Origin: Luteibacter pinisoli
GTDB lineage: Bacteria; Pseudomonadota; Gammaproteobacteria; Xanthomonadales; Rhodanobacteraceae
Assembly (NCBI RefSeq): GCF_006385595.1
Contig: NZ_CP041046.1
Span: forward strand, 1,116,001 to 1,180,000
Direction of reading: 5' to 3'
DNA length: 64,000 bases
The notes beneath the pieces were generated by a model. That model did no database searches, was not told the origin of the DNA, and worked only from the letters and a program-made list of their open reading frames with translations. Positions within the stretch are counted from its first letter, which is position 1, and every line of letters begins with the position of its first letter. A program made the position numbers and the translations under genes. Below are positions 44,547 to 52,139 of the stretch, in pieces.

Positions 44547-46565
44547 TTACAGCGCAGCAGCCAAACGCGTCGCCTGGTCAATAGCTCGTTTCGCGTCGAG
44601 CTCGGCAGCCACGTCAGCACCACCGATTAAGCGCACATCGACGCCACGCGCCACCAGTCCGTCATGCAACGCACGGTTCGGCTCCTGGCCTGCGCAGACG
44701 ATCACGTTGTCGACCGGAAGCACATGCTTTTGGCCGTCCATCGTCACGTGCAGGCCTTCGTCGTCGATGCGCTCGTACGACACGCCGCCGAACATCTGCA
44801 CCTTCTTGTTCTTCAGCGTCGCCCGATGCACCCAGCCCGAGGTCTTGTTCAGGCGGCCGCCGGGGCGGCCGGCGGTGCGTTGCAGCAGCCATACCTGGCG
44901 TTCGGGTTTTTCCGGCTGCGCGGGCATCAGGCCGCCGGGGGTCGCCATGGTCATGTCCACGCCCCATTCCTTCGACCATCGTGTGACGTCGGTGGTGGGG
45001 GAGGGCGCGGCCTCGGTGAGGAATTCGGCGACGTCGAAGCCGATGCCACCGGCGCCGATGACGGCGACCTTCGCGCCGACCGGGCGGTTGCCGTGCAGTA
45101 CGTCGAGGTAGGAGAGCACCTTCGGATGCTGCGCGCCTTCGATATCCAGGCCGCGCGGGCTCACGCCTGTCGCGAGGATGATCGTGTCGTAGGCGCCACT
45201 GGCGAGTGATTCGACGGTGGCGTCCGTGCCGAGGCGCTGGTCTACGCCGGTCGCGTCGAGGCGGTGGCCGAAGTAGCGCAGGGTCTCGTGGAATTCTTCC
45301 TTGCCAGGGATGCGCTTGGCCATGTTGAACTGGCCGCCGATTTCGTGGGCGCGATCGATCAGGGTGACGGCGTGGCCACGCTCGGCGAGCGTCGCCGCCG
45401 CGGCGAGGCCGGCGGGGCCCGCGCCGACGACGGCGACGCGCTTCTTCGTGGTCGTCGGGAGGATCGTCAGTTCGGTTTCGTGGCACGCGCGCGGGTTGAC
45501 CAGGCACGAGGCACGGCGGTTGCCGAACACGTGGTCCAGGCAGGCCTGGTTGCAGGCGATGCAGGTGTTGATTGCGACGGCCTGGTTGGCCTTCGCCTTG
45601 TTCACCCACTGCGGATCCGCGAGCAGGGGGCGGGCCATGGAGACCATGTCCGCATCGCCGTTGGCGAGGATCTGTTCGGCGACGTCGGGCATGTTGATGC
45701 GGTTGGTGGTGACCAGCGGGATGCCCAGCTGGCCCTTCATGCGCCGGGTGACCCAGGTGAACGCGCCGCGGGGCACGCTGGTGACGATGGTCGGGACGCG
45801 CGCTTCATGCCAGCCGATACCGGTGTTGATCAGCGTCGCGCCGGCGGCTTCGATCTTCTTGCCCAGGGTGACGATGTCGTCCCACGGCTGGGCGTTGTCC
45901 ACCAGGTCGAGCATGGACAGGCGATAGATGATGATGAAGTCCTTGCCCACGGCTTCGCGCATGCGCCGGACGATTTCGACGGGGAAACGCATGCGGTTTT
46001 CCGCGCTGCCGCCCCAGGCGTCCGTGCGCTGGTTGGTGCGCGTGGTGAGGAACTGGTTGATCAGGTAGCCCTCGGAGCCCATGACCTCCACGCCGTCGTA
46101 GCCCGCGTCGCGCGCGAGCTTCGCGCTGCGCACGAAGGCGTTGATGGTGCGCTCGACGCCGCCGGCGCTCAGGGCGCGGGGGCTGAACGGGGTGATGGGC
46201 GACTTGATCGCCGACGGGGCCACGGAAAGCGGGTGGTAGCCGTAGCGGCCGGCGTGCAGGATCTGCATGCAGATCTTGCCGCCCTCCGCGTGCACCGCCT
46301 GGGTCACCTTGCGGTGCCGGGCCACATGCCAGGGCATGGACATCGTCCCCGACATCGGCTTCAGCCAGCCGCGCAGGTTGGGCGCGATGCCACCGGTAAC
46401 GATGAGGCCCACGCCGCCGGCGGCGCGTTCGGCGAAGTAGGCCGCCAGCTTGTCGTAGTCGGCCGCCTTGTCCTCCAGGCCCGTATGCATCGACCCCATG
46501 AGGACGCGATTGCGCAGGGTGGTGAATCCCAGGTCGAGGGGGGCGAGCAGGTGCGGGTAGGACAC
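44547..46565 (-). CDS. fadH: 2,4-dienoyl-CoA reductase FadH-type flavoprotein
   Basis: FadH reduces 2,4-dienoyl-CoA during oxidation of unsaturated fatty acids with NADPH, FMN, FAD and a [4Fe-4S] cluster. The 672-residue product has an N-terminal old-yellow-enzyme barrel (about 1-360), the cluster-binding cysteines CIACNQACLDHVFG then SCLVNPRAC (about 335-365), and a C-terminal FAD/NAD domain with VVGAGPAGLAAA and VIGAGGIGFDVAEF. The start ATG at 46565 is 15 bp from a PsrA-like palindrome. It is divergent from the Fap-like operon. Confidence 0.92.
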   Translation of the reverse strand: MSYPHLLAPLDLGFTTLRNRVLMGSMHTGLEDKAADYDKLAAYFAERAAGGVGLIVTGGIAPNLRGWLKPMSGTMSMPWHVARHRKVTQAVHAEGGKICMQILHAGRYGYHPLSVAPSAIKSPITPFSPRALSAGGVERTINAFVRSAKLARDAGYDGVEVMGSEGYLINQFLTTRTNQRTDAWGGSAENRMRFPVEIVRRMREAVGKDFIIIYRLSMLDLVDNAQPWDDIVTLGKKIEAAGATLINTGIGWHEARVPTIVTSVPRGAFTWVTRRMKGQLGIPLVTTNRINMPDVAEQILANGDADMVSMARPLLADPQWVNKAKANQAVAINTCIACNQACLDHVFGNRRASCLVNPRACHETELTILPTTTKKRVAVVGAGPAGLAAAATLAERGHAVTLIDRAHEIGGQFNMAKRIPGKEEFHETLRYFGHRLDATGVDQRLGTDATVESLASGAYDTIILATGVSPRGLDIEGAQHPKVLSYLDVLHGNRPVGAKVAVIGAGGIGFDVAEFLTEAAPSPTTDVTRWSKEWGVDMTMATPGGLMPAQPEKPERQVWLLQRTAGRPGGRLNKTSGWVHRATLKNKKVQMFGGVSYERIDDEGLHVTMDGQKHVLPVDNVIVCAGQEPNRALHDGLVARGVDVRLIGGADVAAELDAKRAIDQATRLAAAL

Positions 46566-46580
46566 GGGCGGCGGCTCCGG

Positions 46581-46598
46581 TTCAAACGATCGTTCGAA
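46581..46598. promoter_or_regulatory. PsrA-like (TetR-family) operator upstream of fadH
   Basis: TTCAAACGATCGTTCGAA is an 18-bp palindrome with one mismatched pair. It contains CAAAC-N4-GTTCG, one base from the CAAAC-N-GTTTG pattern reported for the fatty-acid regulator PsrA. It lies 15 bp upstream of the fadH start codon, overlapping where a promoter would be. It would put fadH under control of a fatty-acid-responsive repressor. The regulator gene is not in this window. Confidence 0.5.
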
Positions 46599-46726
46599 TG
46601 ATCCCGGTTGAGCCGCCGGGAGGCAAGGGCTGGCGCAGCAAAGGCTGTCGCGACAAGGGGATTTCGTTGCGCCGCACTGGCGTTACGGCGTGTATCAGCC
46701 CCTTTACATGAGCAGCGAGCCATTCA

Positions 46727-46747
46727 GTTTGCGAAATCCGCGCAAAC
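46727..46747. promoter_or_regulatory. Inverted repeat upstream of the sigma-54 promoter (candidate activator site)
   Basis: GTTTGCG (46727-46733) and CGCAAAC (46741-46747) form a perfect 7-bp inverted repeat with a 7-bp centre. Its midpoint lies about 74 bp upstream of the start site predicted from the -24/-12 element, a position expected for a bacterial enhancer-binding protein. No activator gene is in the window. Confidence 0.4.
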
Positions 46748-46783
46748 CGCGCTGCACCGCCGTCTCGCCCCCTGCGCGACGGA

Positions 46784-46799
46784 AGGCACGCAATTTGCT
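46784..46799 (+). promoter_or_regulatory. Sigma-54 (RpoN) -24/-12 promoter of the Fap-like operon
   Basis: AGGCACGCAATTTGCT matches the consensus TGGCACG-N4-TTGCW at every position but the first. The invariant GG (46785-46786) and GC (46797-46798) are separated by exactly 10 bp. A transcript would start near 46811, leaving a leader of about 80 nt before the first gene. No competing sigma-70 promoter of similar quality was seen in 46600-46889. Confidence 0.7.
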
Positions 46800-46889
46800 C
46801 CGCTCTTACACCCGGCGCGTTGGCAGGACGGTCCGGTCACCCCCGAAAAAACAGGGGTTCCACGTCGCTCGCTCACAGGAGACTCTCCC

Positions 46890-47861
46890 ATGCGTAAGAC
46901 CCTTATCGCTTCGGCGATCTGCCTCGCTATCGGATTCGCGCTGCCGGCCATGGCCGACGATACCCAGACCGGCGCCGCCGGTCCGACCGCCCAGCGTAAG
47001 TCGATCGCGGTGCAGTACACCGACAACTCGTCCTGGGCCGATAGCTCGACCCACACCAACACGACCACCAACACGAACTCGTTCAACACCACCAATGCCG
47101 TCGCCAACACGACGCTCAACGGTGCGGTGACCGACAACTCCACGTACAACTTCGGCAACATCGCTGCGAATACCGGCAACGCCAATGGCGCGCGCGGCGC
47201 ATCGGGTGGCGATGCCTGGGGTGCCAGCGGCCGTGGCGGCAGCGGTGGCGACGGCGGCAATAGCGGACGCTCGACGGCCCGCGGCGCGGTCGGTGGCGAC
47301 GCTTCCGAAGGCAGCGGCGGCGCTATGGGTGCCAGCCTTGCCTACGGTGGCGACACCAGCGGTGACGGCGGCAACGCGCACGGAAACGGTGGCGACGCCT
47401 CCGGTGACGGCGGCGCGGCACGTTCGCGCGGTGCAGGTGGCGGTGCCCCGACGGGTGGCTCAACGGCAAGCACGGGCGGCGGATCGGCCAGCACGGGTGG
47501 CGCATCGGCCAGCACGGGCGCCGCGCCGACCTCGGGTGACGCCTCGCCGACCAACACGGGCGGAACGGCCACGGCAGGTAACGGTGGCACCGCAACGGCG
47601 AACTCCGGTGCAGCCGGTGCGGCGGGTGCGGGTGGTGAAGGCACCGGTGGCACCAACAACGCTGGCGCGGGCGGGTCGGGTGGTACCGGCGGCTCCAACA
47701 GCGTCAACGCCGGTTCGTACGCCATGTCCAACGACATGTCCGGTGCGGGCGCCACGCTCGCTGGCGTGGGCAACTTCGCGATCAATTCGGGCGCGAACGG
47801 GCTCATCCAGCAGGGTGTCAGTGTCCAGGCAAGCATCAACATGCCAGCCGCCACGCCGTAA
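46890..47861 (+). CDS. Exported Gly/Ala/Ser/Thr-rich protein, candidate amyloid subunit (Fap-like)
   Basis: The 323-residue product starts at the ATG at 46890 behind AGGAG. It has a signal peptide of about 22 residues (ending ALPAMA), an Asn/Thr-rich part (about 43-100), and a long low-complexity Gly/Asp/Ser/Ala/Thr region (about 100-275). The C-terminal part ends with NSGANGLIQQGVSVQ, a motif shared with the next gene. No catalytic domain, Cys or clear repeats are present. Position and composition suggest a structural fibre or matrix protein analogous to FapC or FapB, but the sequence is not close enough to prove it. It could instead be an unrelated secreted glycine-rich protein. Confidence 0.75.
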   Translation: MRKTLIASAICLAIGFALPAMADDTQTGAAGPTAQRKSIAVQYTDNSSWADSSTHTNTTTNTNSFNTTNAVANTTLNGAVTDNSTYNFGNIAANTGNANGARGASGGDAWGASGRGGSGGDGGNSGRSTARGAVGGDASEGSGGAMGASLAYGGDTSGDGGNAHGNGGDASGDGGAARSRGAGGGAPTGGSTASTGGGSASTGGASASTGAAPTSGDASPTNTGGTATAGNGGTATANSGAAGAAGAGGEGTGGTNNAGAGGSGGTGGSNSVNAGSYAMSNDMSGAGATLAGVGNFAINSGANGLIQQGVSVQASINMPAATP

Positions 47862-47951
47862 CGGACAAGCACAGTGTAGCAATGGAGTCACGGGGCGCCT
47901 TCGCGGCGCCCCGTGATATTCGAAGGGGATCCCCAGCCTCAGGAGAACACC

Positions 47952-48314
47952 ATGCGGATGTTCCGACCCCACAACGCTTGCGTGGCGCTGGTTGCGCTGG
48001 CCACGGCGTTTGCGGCCAATGCGGCGCTCGCGACACCACCGGGCAACGAGCCGCCACCTACGTTCGGTGCAGCCACGCCGACCGAGACGCTCCAGGATAT
48101 GACGGGCGGTACCGATACCCACGAAAACAACACGGTGAACCAGGAAACCAACGGCACCGTGGGCAATAACTCCAACTTCAGCATCGGCAACGGTGCCAAC
48201 AACATTGATGGCGGATCGTTCGGGAACGCGGCGGGTATCAATAGCGTTATCCAGAATTCCGGCAACAACGTCCTGATCCAGAACAGCACCAGCGTCATCG
48301 TAAGGATGAACTGA
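47952..48314 (+). CDS. Small exported Asn/Gly-rich protein, FapA/FapB-like
   Basis: The 120-residue product has a signal peptide (about 1-27), a Thr/Pro-rich spacer and an Asn/Gly-rich part (about 58-100), and ends with QNSGNNVLIQNSTSVIV. That tail aligns with the C-terminus of the previous protein (NSG-N-LIQ---SV). AGGAG precedes the ATG at 47952. Its stop overlaps the next start by one base (TGATG). A role as nucleator or minor subunit is inferred from Pseudomonas Fap gene order; nothing in the sequence proves it. Confidence 0.75.
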   Translation: MRMFRPHNACVALVALATAFAANAALATPPGNEPPPTFGAATPTETLQDMTGGTDTHENNTVNQETNGTVGNNSNFSIGNGANNIDGGSFGNAAGINSVIQNSGNNVLIQNSTSVIVRMN

Positions 48315-48997
48315 TGAAGGCAGCCTGCGCCCTCGCCGTGATGCTGGCCCTGGCGGTATCGCCTGCCCTGGCCAACAAGGTGGAGGTGCAGACCAGCCCT
48401 GGCACGTCATACCCGATGAAGATGACGAGCCTGAAGGAAGCTCGCTTTCGCAACACGATTCGACAGAAATACGACTTCAGCTGCGGCTCCGCGGCGGTCG
48501 CCACCCTTTTGACCTACCAGTATGCGTACACCATCGATGAGCAGTCCGCGTTCGATGTGATGTACGCCAATGGGGACCGCCGGAAGATAAACCGCGAAGG
48601 ATTCTCGCTGCTCGACATCAAGCGTTTTCTCGCCTCGCGGGGCTTCCAGGCCGACGGGTTCGATGTCCCGTTGGAGAAGCTTGATGAGGAGGGCATACCT
48701 GCCATCGTCCTGATCGATGAGCGCGGGTACCACCATTTCGTGGTGGTCAAGGGTTACAAGAACGATCGCGTACTCATAGGCGACCCCGCCCGAGGCACAC
48801 GATCCATGTCAAAGCGACGCTTCGACGACATGTGGAAGAGCCACATCGTCTTCGTTATCCACAATGAACGCGACCGCGCCATTTTCAATAGTCCGCGCGA
48901 CTGGGCTGTCGCGCCCGCGGCACCGATTTCCGAAGGCATTGAACGCAACGGCCTCGGACCCATCGTGATGCCTAAGCGTGGACCGGGGGATATATGA
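48314..48997 (+). CDS. Periplasmic C39-family cysteine peptidase, FapD-like
   Basis: The 227-residue product has a signal peptide (about 20 residues) and one C39 peptidase domain. Likely catalytic residues are Cys57 (YDFSCGSAAVAT), His141 (GYHHFVVVKGY) and Asp157 (LIGDPARG). It has no ABC-transporter parts, so it is the stand-alone type found in Fap operons, where FapD is needed for amyloid biogenesis. It is coupled by overlaps to both neighbours (TGATG before, ATGA after). The last 40 residues lack family similarity that can be recognised. Confidence 0.85.
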   Translation: MKAACALAVMLALAVSPALANKVEVQTSPGTSYPMKMTSLKEARFRNTIRQKYDFSCGSAAVATLLTYQYAYTIDEQSAFDVMYANGDRRKINREGFSLLDIKRFLASRGFQADGFDVPLEKLDEEGIPAIVLIDERGYHHFVVVKGYKNDRVLIGDPARGTRSMSKRRFDDMWKSHIVFVIHNERDRAIFNSPRDWAVAPAAPISEGIERNGLGPIVMPKRGPGDI

Positions 48998-49557
48998 GTG
49001 CCCGACGATTCCTGATCGCGATAGCGATCCCCGTATGCGCGTGCGGCACCGTGCACGCTACAGACTTTCCCGTAAACCATGCCGTGCCGGATGCGCAGCT
49101 GGATACGATTCGCGGCGGCTTCGATGTCAGCGGCCTGCGCGTGTCGCTGGGCCTCGAACGAACAGTACTGATCAACGGCATCGAGGCGATCCGCCAGTCG
49201 GTGAATATCCCGGATGTTTCGCAGATGACGGCGGACCAGGCAACTGCCCTGAAGAGTGTCCTAGGTACCACGGTCGTCACCAACGGCGTGGGCGGCGTGA
49301 CCACGGCGCAGATGGTGCCGGCGAGCAGCAACGCCTCAACGAACGCCGCCCAAGCCAGCCAGTCGATCACGCTGCCATCCAGCTTAGGCCTGCCTTCGGG
49401 CTCAGCCGCGGGGCTGGTGGTGCAGAACTCGCTGGACAACCAGGCCATTACGGCCACCACCACGATCGATGCATCCGTCAACACGGCGCACATGTTGCAA
49501 AACATAAGGGTCGATGAAGCCATCAAGGATGCGGTGATCCAGTTCCGGGGGAACTAA
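48994..49557 (+). CDS. Exported protein in the FapE position, with a double-glycine-like motif
   Basis: The 187-residue product has a signal peptide (about 22 residues). The mature N-terminus then reads VPDAQLDTIRGGF, with the Gly pair at residues 41-42. This fits the LxxIxGG pattern that C39 peptidases recognise in bacteriocin and adhesin leaders. After it come GLRVSLGLERTVLING, an Ala/Ser/Thr-rich part, and a C-terminus ending NIRVDEAIKDAVIQFRGN. No family was recognised with confidence. It overlaps the peptidase gene by four bases and precedes the barrel gene by 3 bp, matching the position of FapE. Confidence 0.7.
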   Translation: MSARRFLIAIAIPVCACGTVHATDFPVNHAVPDAQLDTIRGGFDVSGLRVSLGLERTVLINGIEAIRQSVNIPDVSQMTADQATALKSVLGTTVVTNGVGGVTTAQMVPASSNASTNAAQASQSITLPSSLGLPSGSAAGLVVQNSLDNQAITATTTIDASVNTAHMLQNIRVDEAIKDAVIQFRGN

Positions 49558-49560
49558 CGC

Positions 49561-50967
49561 ATGTATCGCAACGGCAGGGTGATGCAGGCAAAGAAATGCG
49601 TGGGCGCGTTGTCGCTCGCGGTGTTACCCATGTGGATCGGCGCGTGCCTGGCGCAGGAATCCGCAACCGTCGATCCCGCACTTCGCGAGAAGATTGAGTC
49701 GCAGGGGCGAAAGATCGACGCGATGCGTTCACGCATGGCGGAGCAGCTCGCCGAACTGGAGCAGATGAAGCGCGAGCTCGCTTCACAGGAACTCCAGTAC
49801 AACGACCTGCGCAAAGCCGTTGGCATGACGGCATTGGAAGAAGCGCGCGCCACGGGTTCGCCCGGCGCCGGTTCTGGTACCGCCCAGGCCGTGGCCGCAC
49901 CACAGGACCAGGTGCCAGCAGGTACGCCCGCACCTGGCGCCCCGGTGGCGCCGGTCTCGCAGCCAGTGGCGGCGACCCAACCCGTCGGCAAGCGACCCGA
50001 GCAGGACGAGCGTCCGCCGGAAGTGGCGCCCATCTTTGATCAGCCCGGCGTGCTGACACCACGCGGCAAGCTCATCATCGAGCCGTCGTACCAGTACGGG
50101 TATTCGTCGAGTGACCGCGTGGCCCTCGTCGGTTACACGGTGATCCCGGCCATCCTCATCGGCCTGGTCGATGTGCGCCAGGTGAAGCAGACCACGCAGA
50201 CGGGCGCACTGGCCTTCCGCTACGGCCTCACCAATCGCATGGAACTGGAAGTGCGCGTCCCGTACGTGGATTCGCATACCGACACGATCAGCCGCGAGAT
50301 CTTTACCGGCACGGCGCAGGACAACCTGTTCACCACGAGCGGCAAGGGTCTCGGCGACGTCGAAGCGACGCTGCGTTACCAGATCAACGACGGCGGCGCC
50401 GACAAGCCGTACTACATCGGCTGGTTCCGCGCGAAGTCACGCACCGGTGAGGATCCGTTCGAAGTCACCAGTGATTGCGTCACGCGTTGCGTCGAGAACT
50501 ACACCGGCACCGGCCTGCCGCTGAAGAATCCCACCGGTTCGGGTTTCTACTCCGCGCAGCTCGGCATGACCTGGCTGTATCCGTCCGATCCGGTCGTCTT
50601 CTTTGGCAACTTCAGCTACCTGCACAACTTCGAACGCAAGAACGTCAGTCGTAACGTACTGGGTTCGGGCAAGCAGTTCCTGGGTGACATCAAGGCCGGC
50701 GACATCGCCGACATCAGCGTCGGCATGGGCTTGTCGCTCAATGAGAAGGCCTCCATCAGTATCGGTTACGACCAGGCGTTCGTTGGCCGCACGCAGCAAA
50801 ACTCCCATCCGTTGTCTGGTTCCGCGCGTGCCACGCTCGGTTCGCTCCTTATCGGTGGTTCGTATCGCTACAACGACAAAGAGACGCTCAACATCACACT
50901 GGGCGTAGGTGTGACGCGCGACACACCGGATACCACCGTCACTGTGCGAGTGCCCATCACCTTGTAG
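49561..50967 (+). CDS. Outer-membrane protein with coiled coil and beta-barrel, FapF-like
   Basis: The 468-residue product has a signal peptide (about 32 residues, or about 25 from the ATG at 49582), then a heptad-rich coiled coil (about 40-88: KIESQGRKIDAMRSRMAEQL), a Pro/Ala/Val-rich linker (about 95-155), and a C-terminal beta-barrel (about 160-468) ending in VRVPITL. Coiled coil followed by a plugged barrel is the plan of FapF, the exporter of Pseudomonas amyloid. The barrel also resembles the phenol-degradation MetA family of transporters. It is the last gene of the operon and is followed by a terminator. Confidence 0.8.
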   Translation: MYRNGRVMQAKKCVGALSLAVLPMWIGACLAQESATVDPALREKIESQGRKIDAMRSRMAEQLAELEQMKRELASQELQYNDLRKAVGMTALEEARATGSPGAGSGTAQAVAAPQDQVPAGTPAPGAPVAPVSQPVAATQPVGKRPEQDERPPEVAPIFDQPGVLTPRGKLIIEPSYQYGYSSSDRVALVGYTVIPAILIGLVDVRQVKQTTQTGALAFRYGLTNRMELEVRVPYVDSHTDTISREIFTGTAQDNLFTTSGKGLGDVEATLRYQINDGGADKPYYIGWFRAKSRTGEDPFEVTSDCVTRCVENYTGTGLPLKNPTGSGFYSAQLGMTWLYPSDPVVFFGNFSYLHNFERKNVSRNVLGSGKQFLGDIKAGDIADISVGMGLSLNEKASISIGYDQAFVGRTQQNSHPLSGSARATLGSLLIGGSYRYNDKETLNITLGVGVTRDTPDTTVTVRVPITL

Positions 50968-50974
50968 GCAGAAC

Positions 50975-51072
50975 ATCGCCGACAGGGTCGACCCCACCAG
51001 GGGAGCATGCAGAAAGGCCAGGATCCTCGCATCCTGGCCTTTTTGTCTGGTGCGGCCGATCCTGTCGGCGAT
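50975..51072 (+). terminator. Strong terminator nested in a long inverted repeat after the Fap-like operon
   Basis: The core is a perfect 12-bp stem AAAGGCCAGGAT/ATCCTGGCCTTT (51013-51024 with 51031-51042) followed by T residues. It is nested inside arms 50975-50990 and 51057-51072, which are 16-bp inverted repeats with one mismatch (ATCGCCGACAGG and its complement). The core terminates the operon; the outer arms may add a second stem or act separately. Confidence 0.85.
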
Positions 51073-51196
51073 GCTCTTTCATGAACCGTATGGGAACGCG
51101 CGGGGGTTCCCGTGCACGCGATGCATACATAACGAATCGTTAAGCTTTCAAACGGGGGTTTCACTTTCGACAAAAATTGGCAGGGAGTTTTTCTTC

Positions 51197-52051
51197 ATGG
51201 GTATCCAGCATCACCGTTTCCGAAAGGCCACCGCAGGCCTTGCTCTCGCATCCCTCGCTATCTTCGGCGCCGCCGCGCACGCGCAGGACAGCACGAAGAA
51301 GTCACAGTCCCCCGCACTCGACAACGTCAGCGTCTGGGTCGGCGGCTACTACACCAACAATGACACCACGCTGGGCGGCCAGACCCGCATCCTGAACAGC
51401 AATGGCGATGTCAATCTTGAGAAAGATCTCGACTTCAAGAAGCACAAGACCGTGCCGCGCGTGCGCCTGGACTTCCTCATCGGCGAGCACCAGGGCTTTG
51501 CGTTTGACTGGTATGAAGTGGATCGCTCGCATTCGAAGACGTTCAACGAATCGGTGAACGTGCTCGGCCAGCCGATCACGGCGTCGGCGTTCGCCAAGGG
51601 CGACCTGAAGTTCAGCTTCGGCAGCGCCGCGTACAAGTGGTGGTTCGGCACAGGCAACGACGTGTTCGGCGTGGGCCTGGGTGCGGCGTACTACAAGGTG
51701 CGCGGAAGCATCGATGCATCGGTGACGGCGCTGGGCCAGACCCAGTCGCAGAGCTCGTCCACCGATCTCGACGCCTGGGCACCCAACCTGCAGCTCGGCT
51801 GGCGCCATGCGTTCAACGACCAGTGGCGCATGTACGTGAACGCTTCGGGCGTGAAGAAGAATGGCGGCCAGCTCAACGGCCACATCTACGACACGGCCAT
51901 TGGCCTGGAATGGTTCCCGTGGCAGAACGTGGGTTTTGGCGCCGAATACGCCTACACCCGGATCAAGCTGCACCAGGACAAAAGCCAGTACGATCTGGAC
52001 CTGGACATGAAGCTCAACGGACCGGCCGCGTACGTGCGGTTCCGGTTCTAA
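51197..52051 (+). CDS. Outer-membrane beta-barrel protein of unknown function
   Basis: The 284-residue product has a signal peptide (MGIQHHRFRKATAGLALAS... cleaved after AAAHA) and a barrel of alternating strands ending in VRFRF, with the terminal aromatic typical of outer-membrane insertion. Segments such as NVSVWVGGYYTNNDTTL and GFGAEYAYTRIKL are strand-like. No substrate is evident. The ATG at 51197 follows AGGGAG. A terminator separates it from the Fap-like operon, so it is probably independent of it. It is convergent with the terC gene. Confidence 0.78.
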   Translation: MGIQHHRFRKATAGLALASLAIFGAAAHAQDSTKKSQSPALDNVSVWVGGYYTNNDTTLGGQTRILNSNGDVNLEKDLDFKKHKTVPRVRLDFLIGEHQGFAFDWYEVDRSHSKTFNESVNVLGQPITASAFAKGDLKFSFGSAAYKWWFGTGNDVFGVGLGAAYYKVRGSIDASVTALGQTQSQSSSTDLDAWAPNLQLGWRHAFNDQWRMYVNASGVKKNGGQLNGHIYDTAIGLEWFPWQNVGFGAEYAYTRIKLHQDKSQYDLDLDMKLNGPAAYVRFRF

Positions 52052-52102
52052 CCAGCCGGTTGGCGCCGGGCTTCGGCCGGGCGCCCTTGCCGGGGGGAAT
52101 CC

Positions 52103-52126
52103 AAGGCCGCCTTCGGGCGGCCTTTT
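52103..52126. terminator. Terminator between the outer-membrane protein gene and terC
   Basis: AAGGCCGCC (52103-52111) pairs with GGCGGCCTT (52116-52124) around TTCG and is followed by TT. The flanking AA on one side and TTTT on the other let it work weakly in both directions between convergent genes. Confidence 0.75.
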
Positions 52127-52139
52127 GTACGCGTGGCGC

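Noticed and set aside
45264..46601. 445-aa plus-strand frame antisense to fadH
   Set aside because: fadH has complete flavin, NAD and cluster motifs; the opposite frame has none.
47100..47700. Gly-rich coding repeats as a DNA repeat or CRISPR array
   Set aside because: The units vary in length and sequence and keep the reading frame; there is no direct-repeat and spacer pattern.
47185..47916. 243-aa alternative frame inside the Gly-rich gene
   Set aside because: It is a shadow of low-complexity codons in another frame, with an Arg/Ala/Pro composition and no signal peptide.
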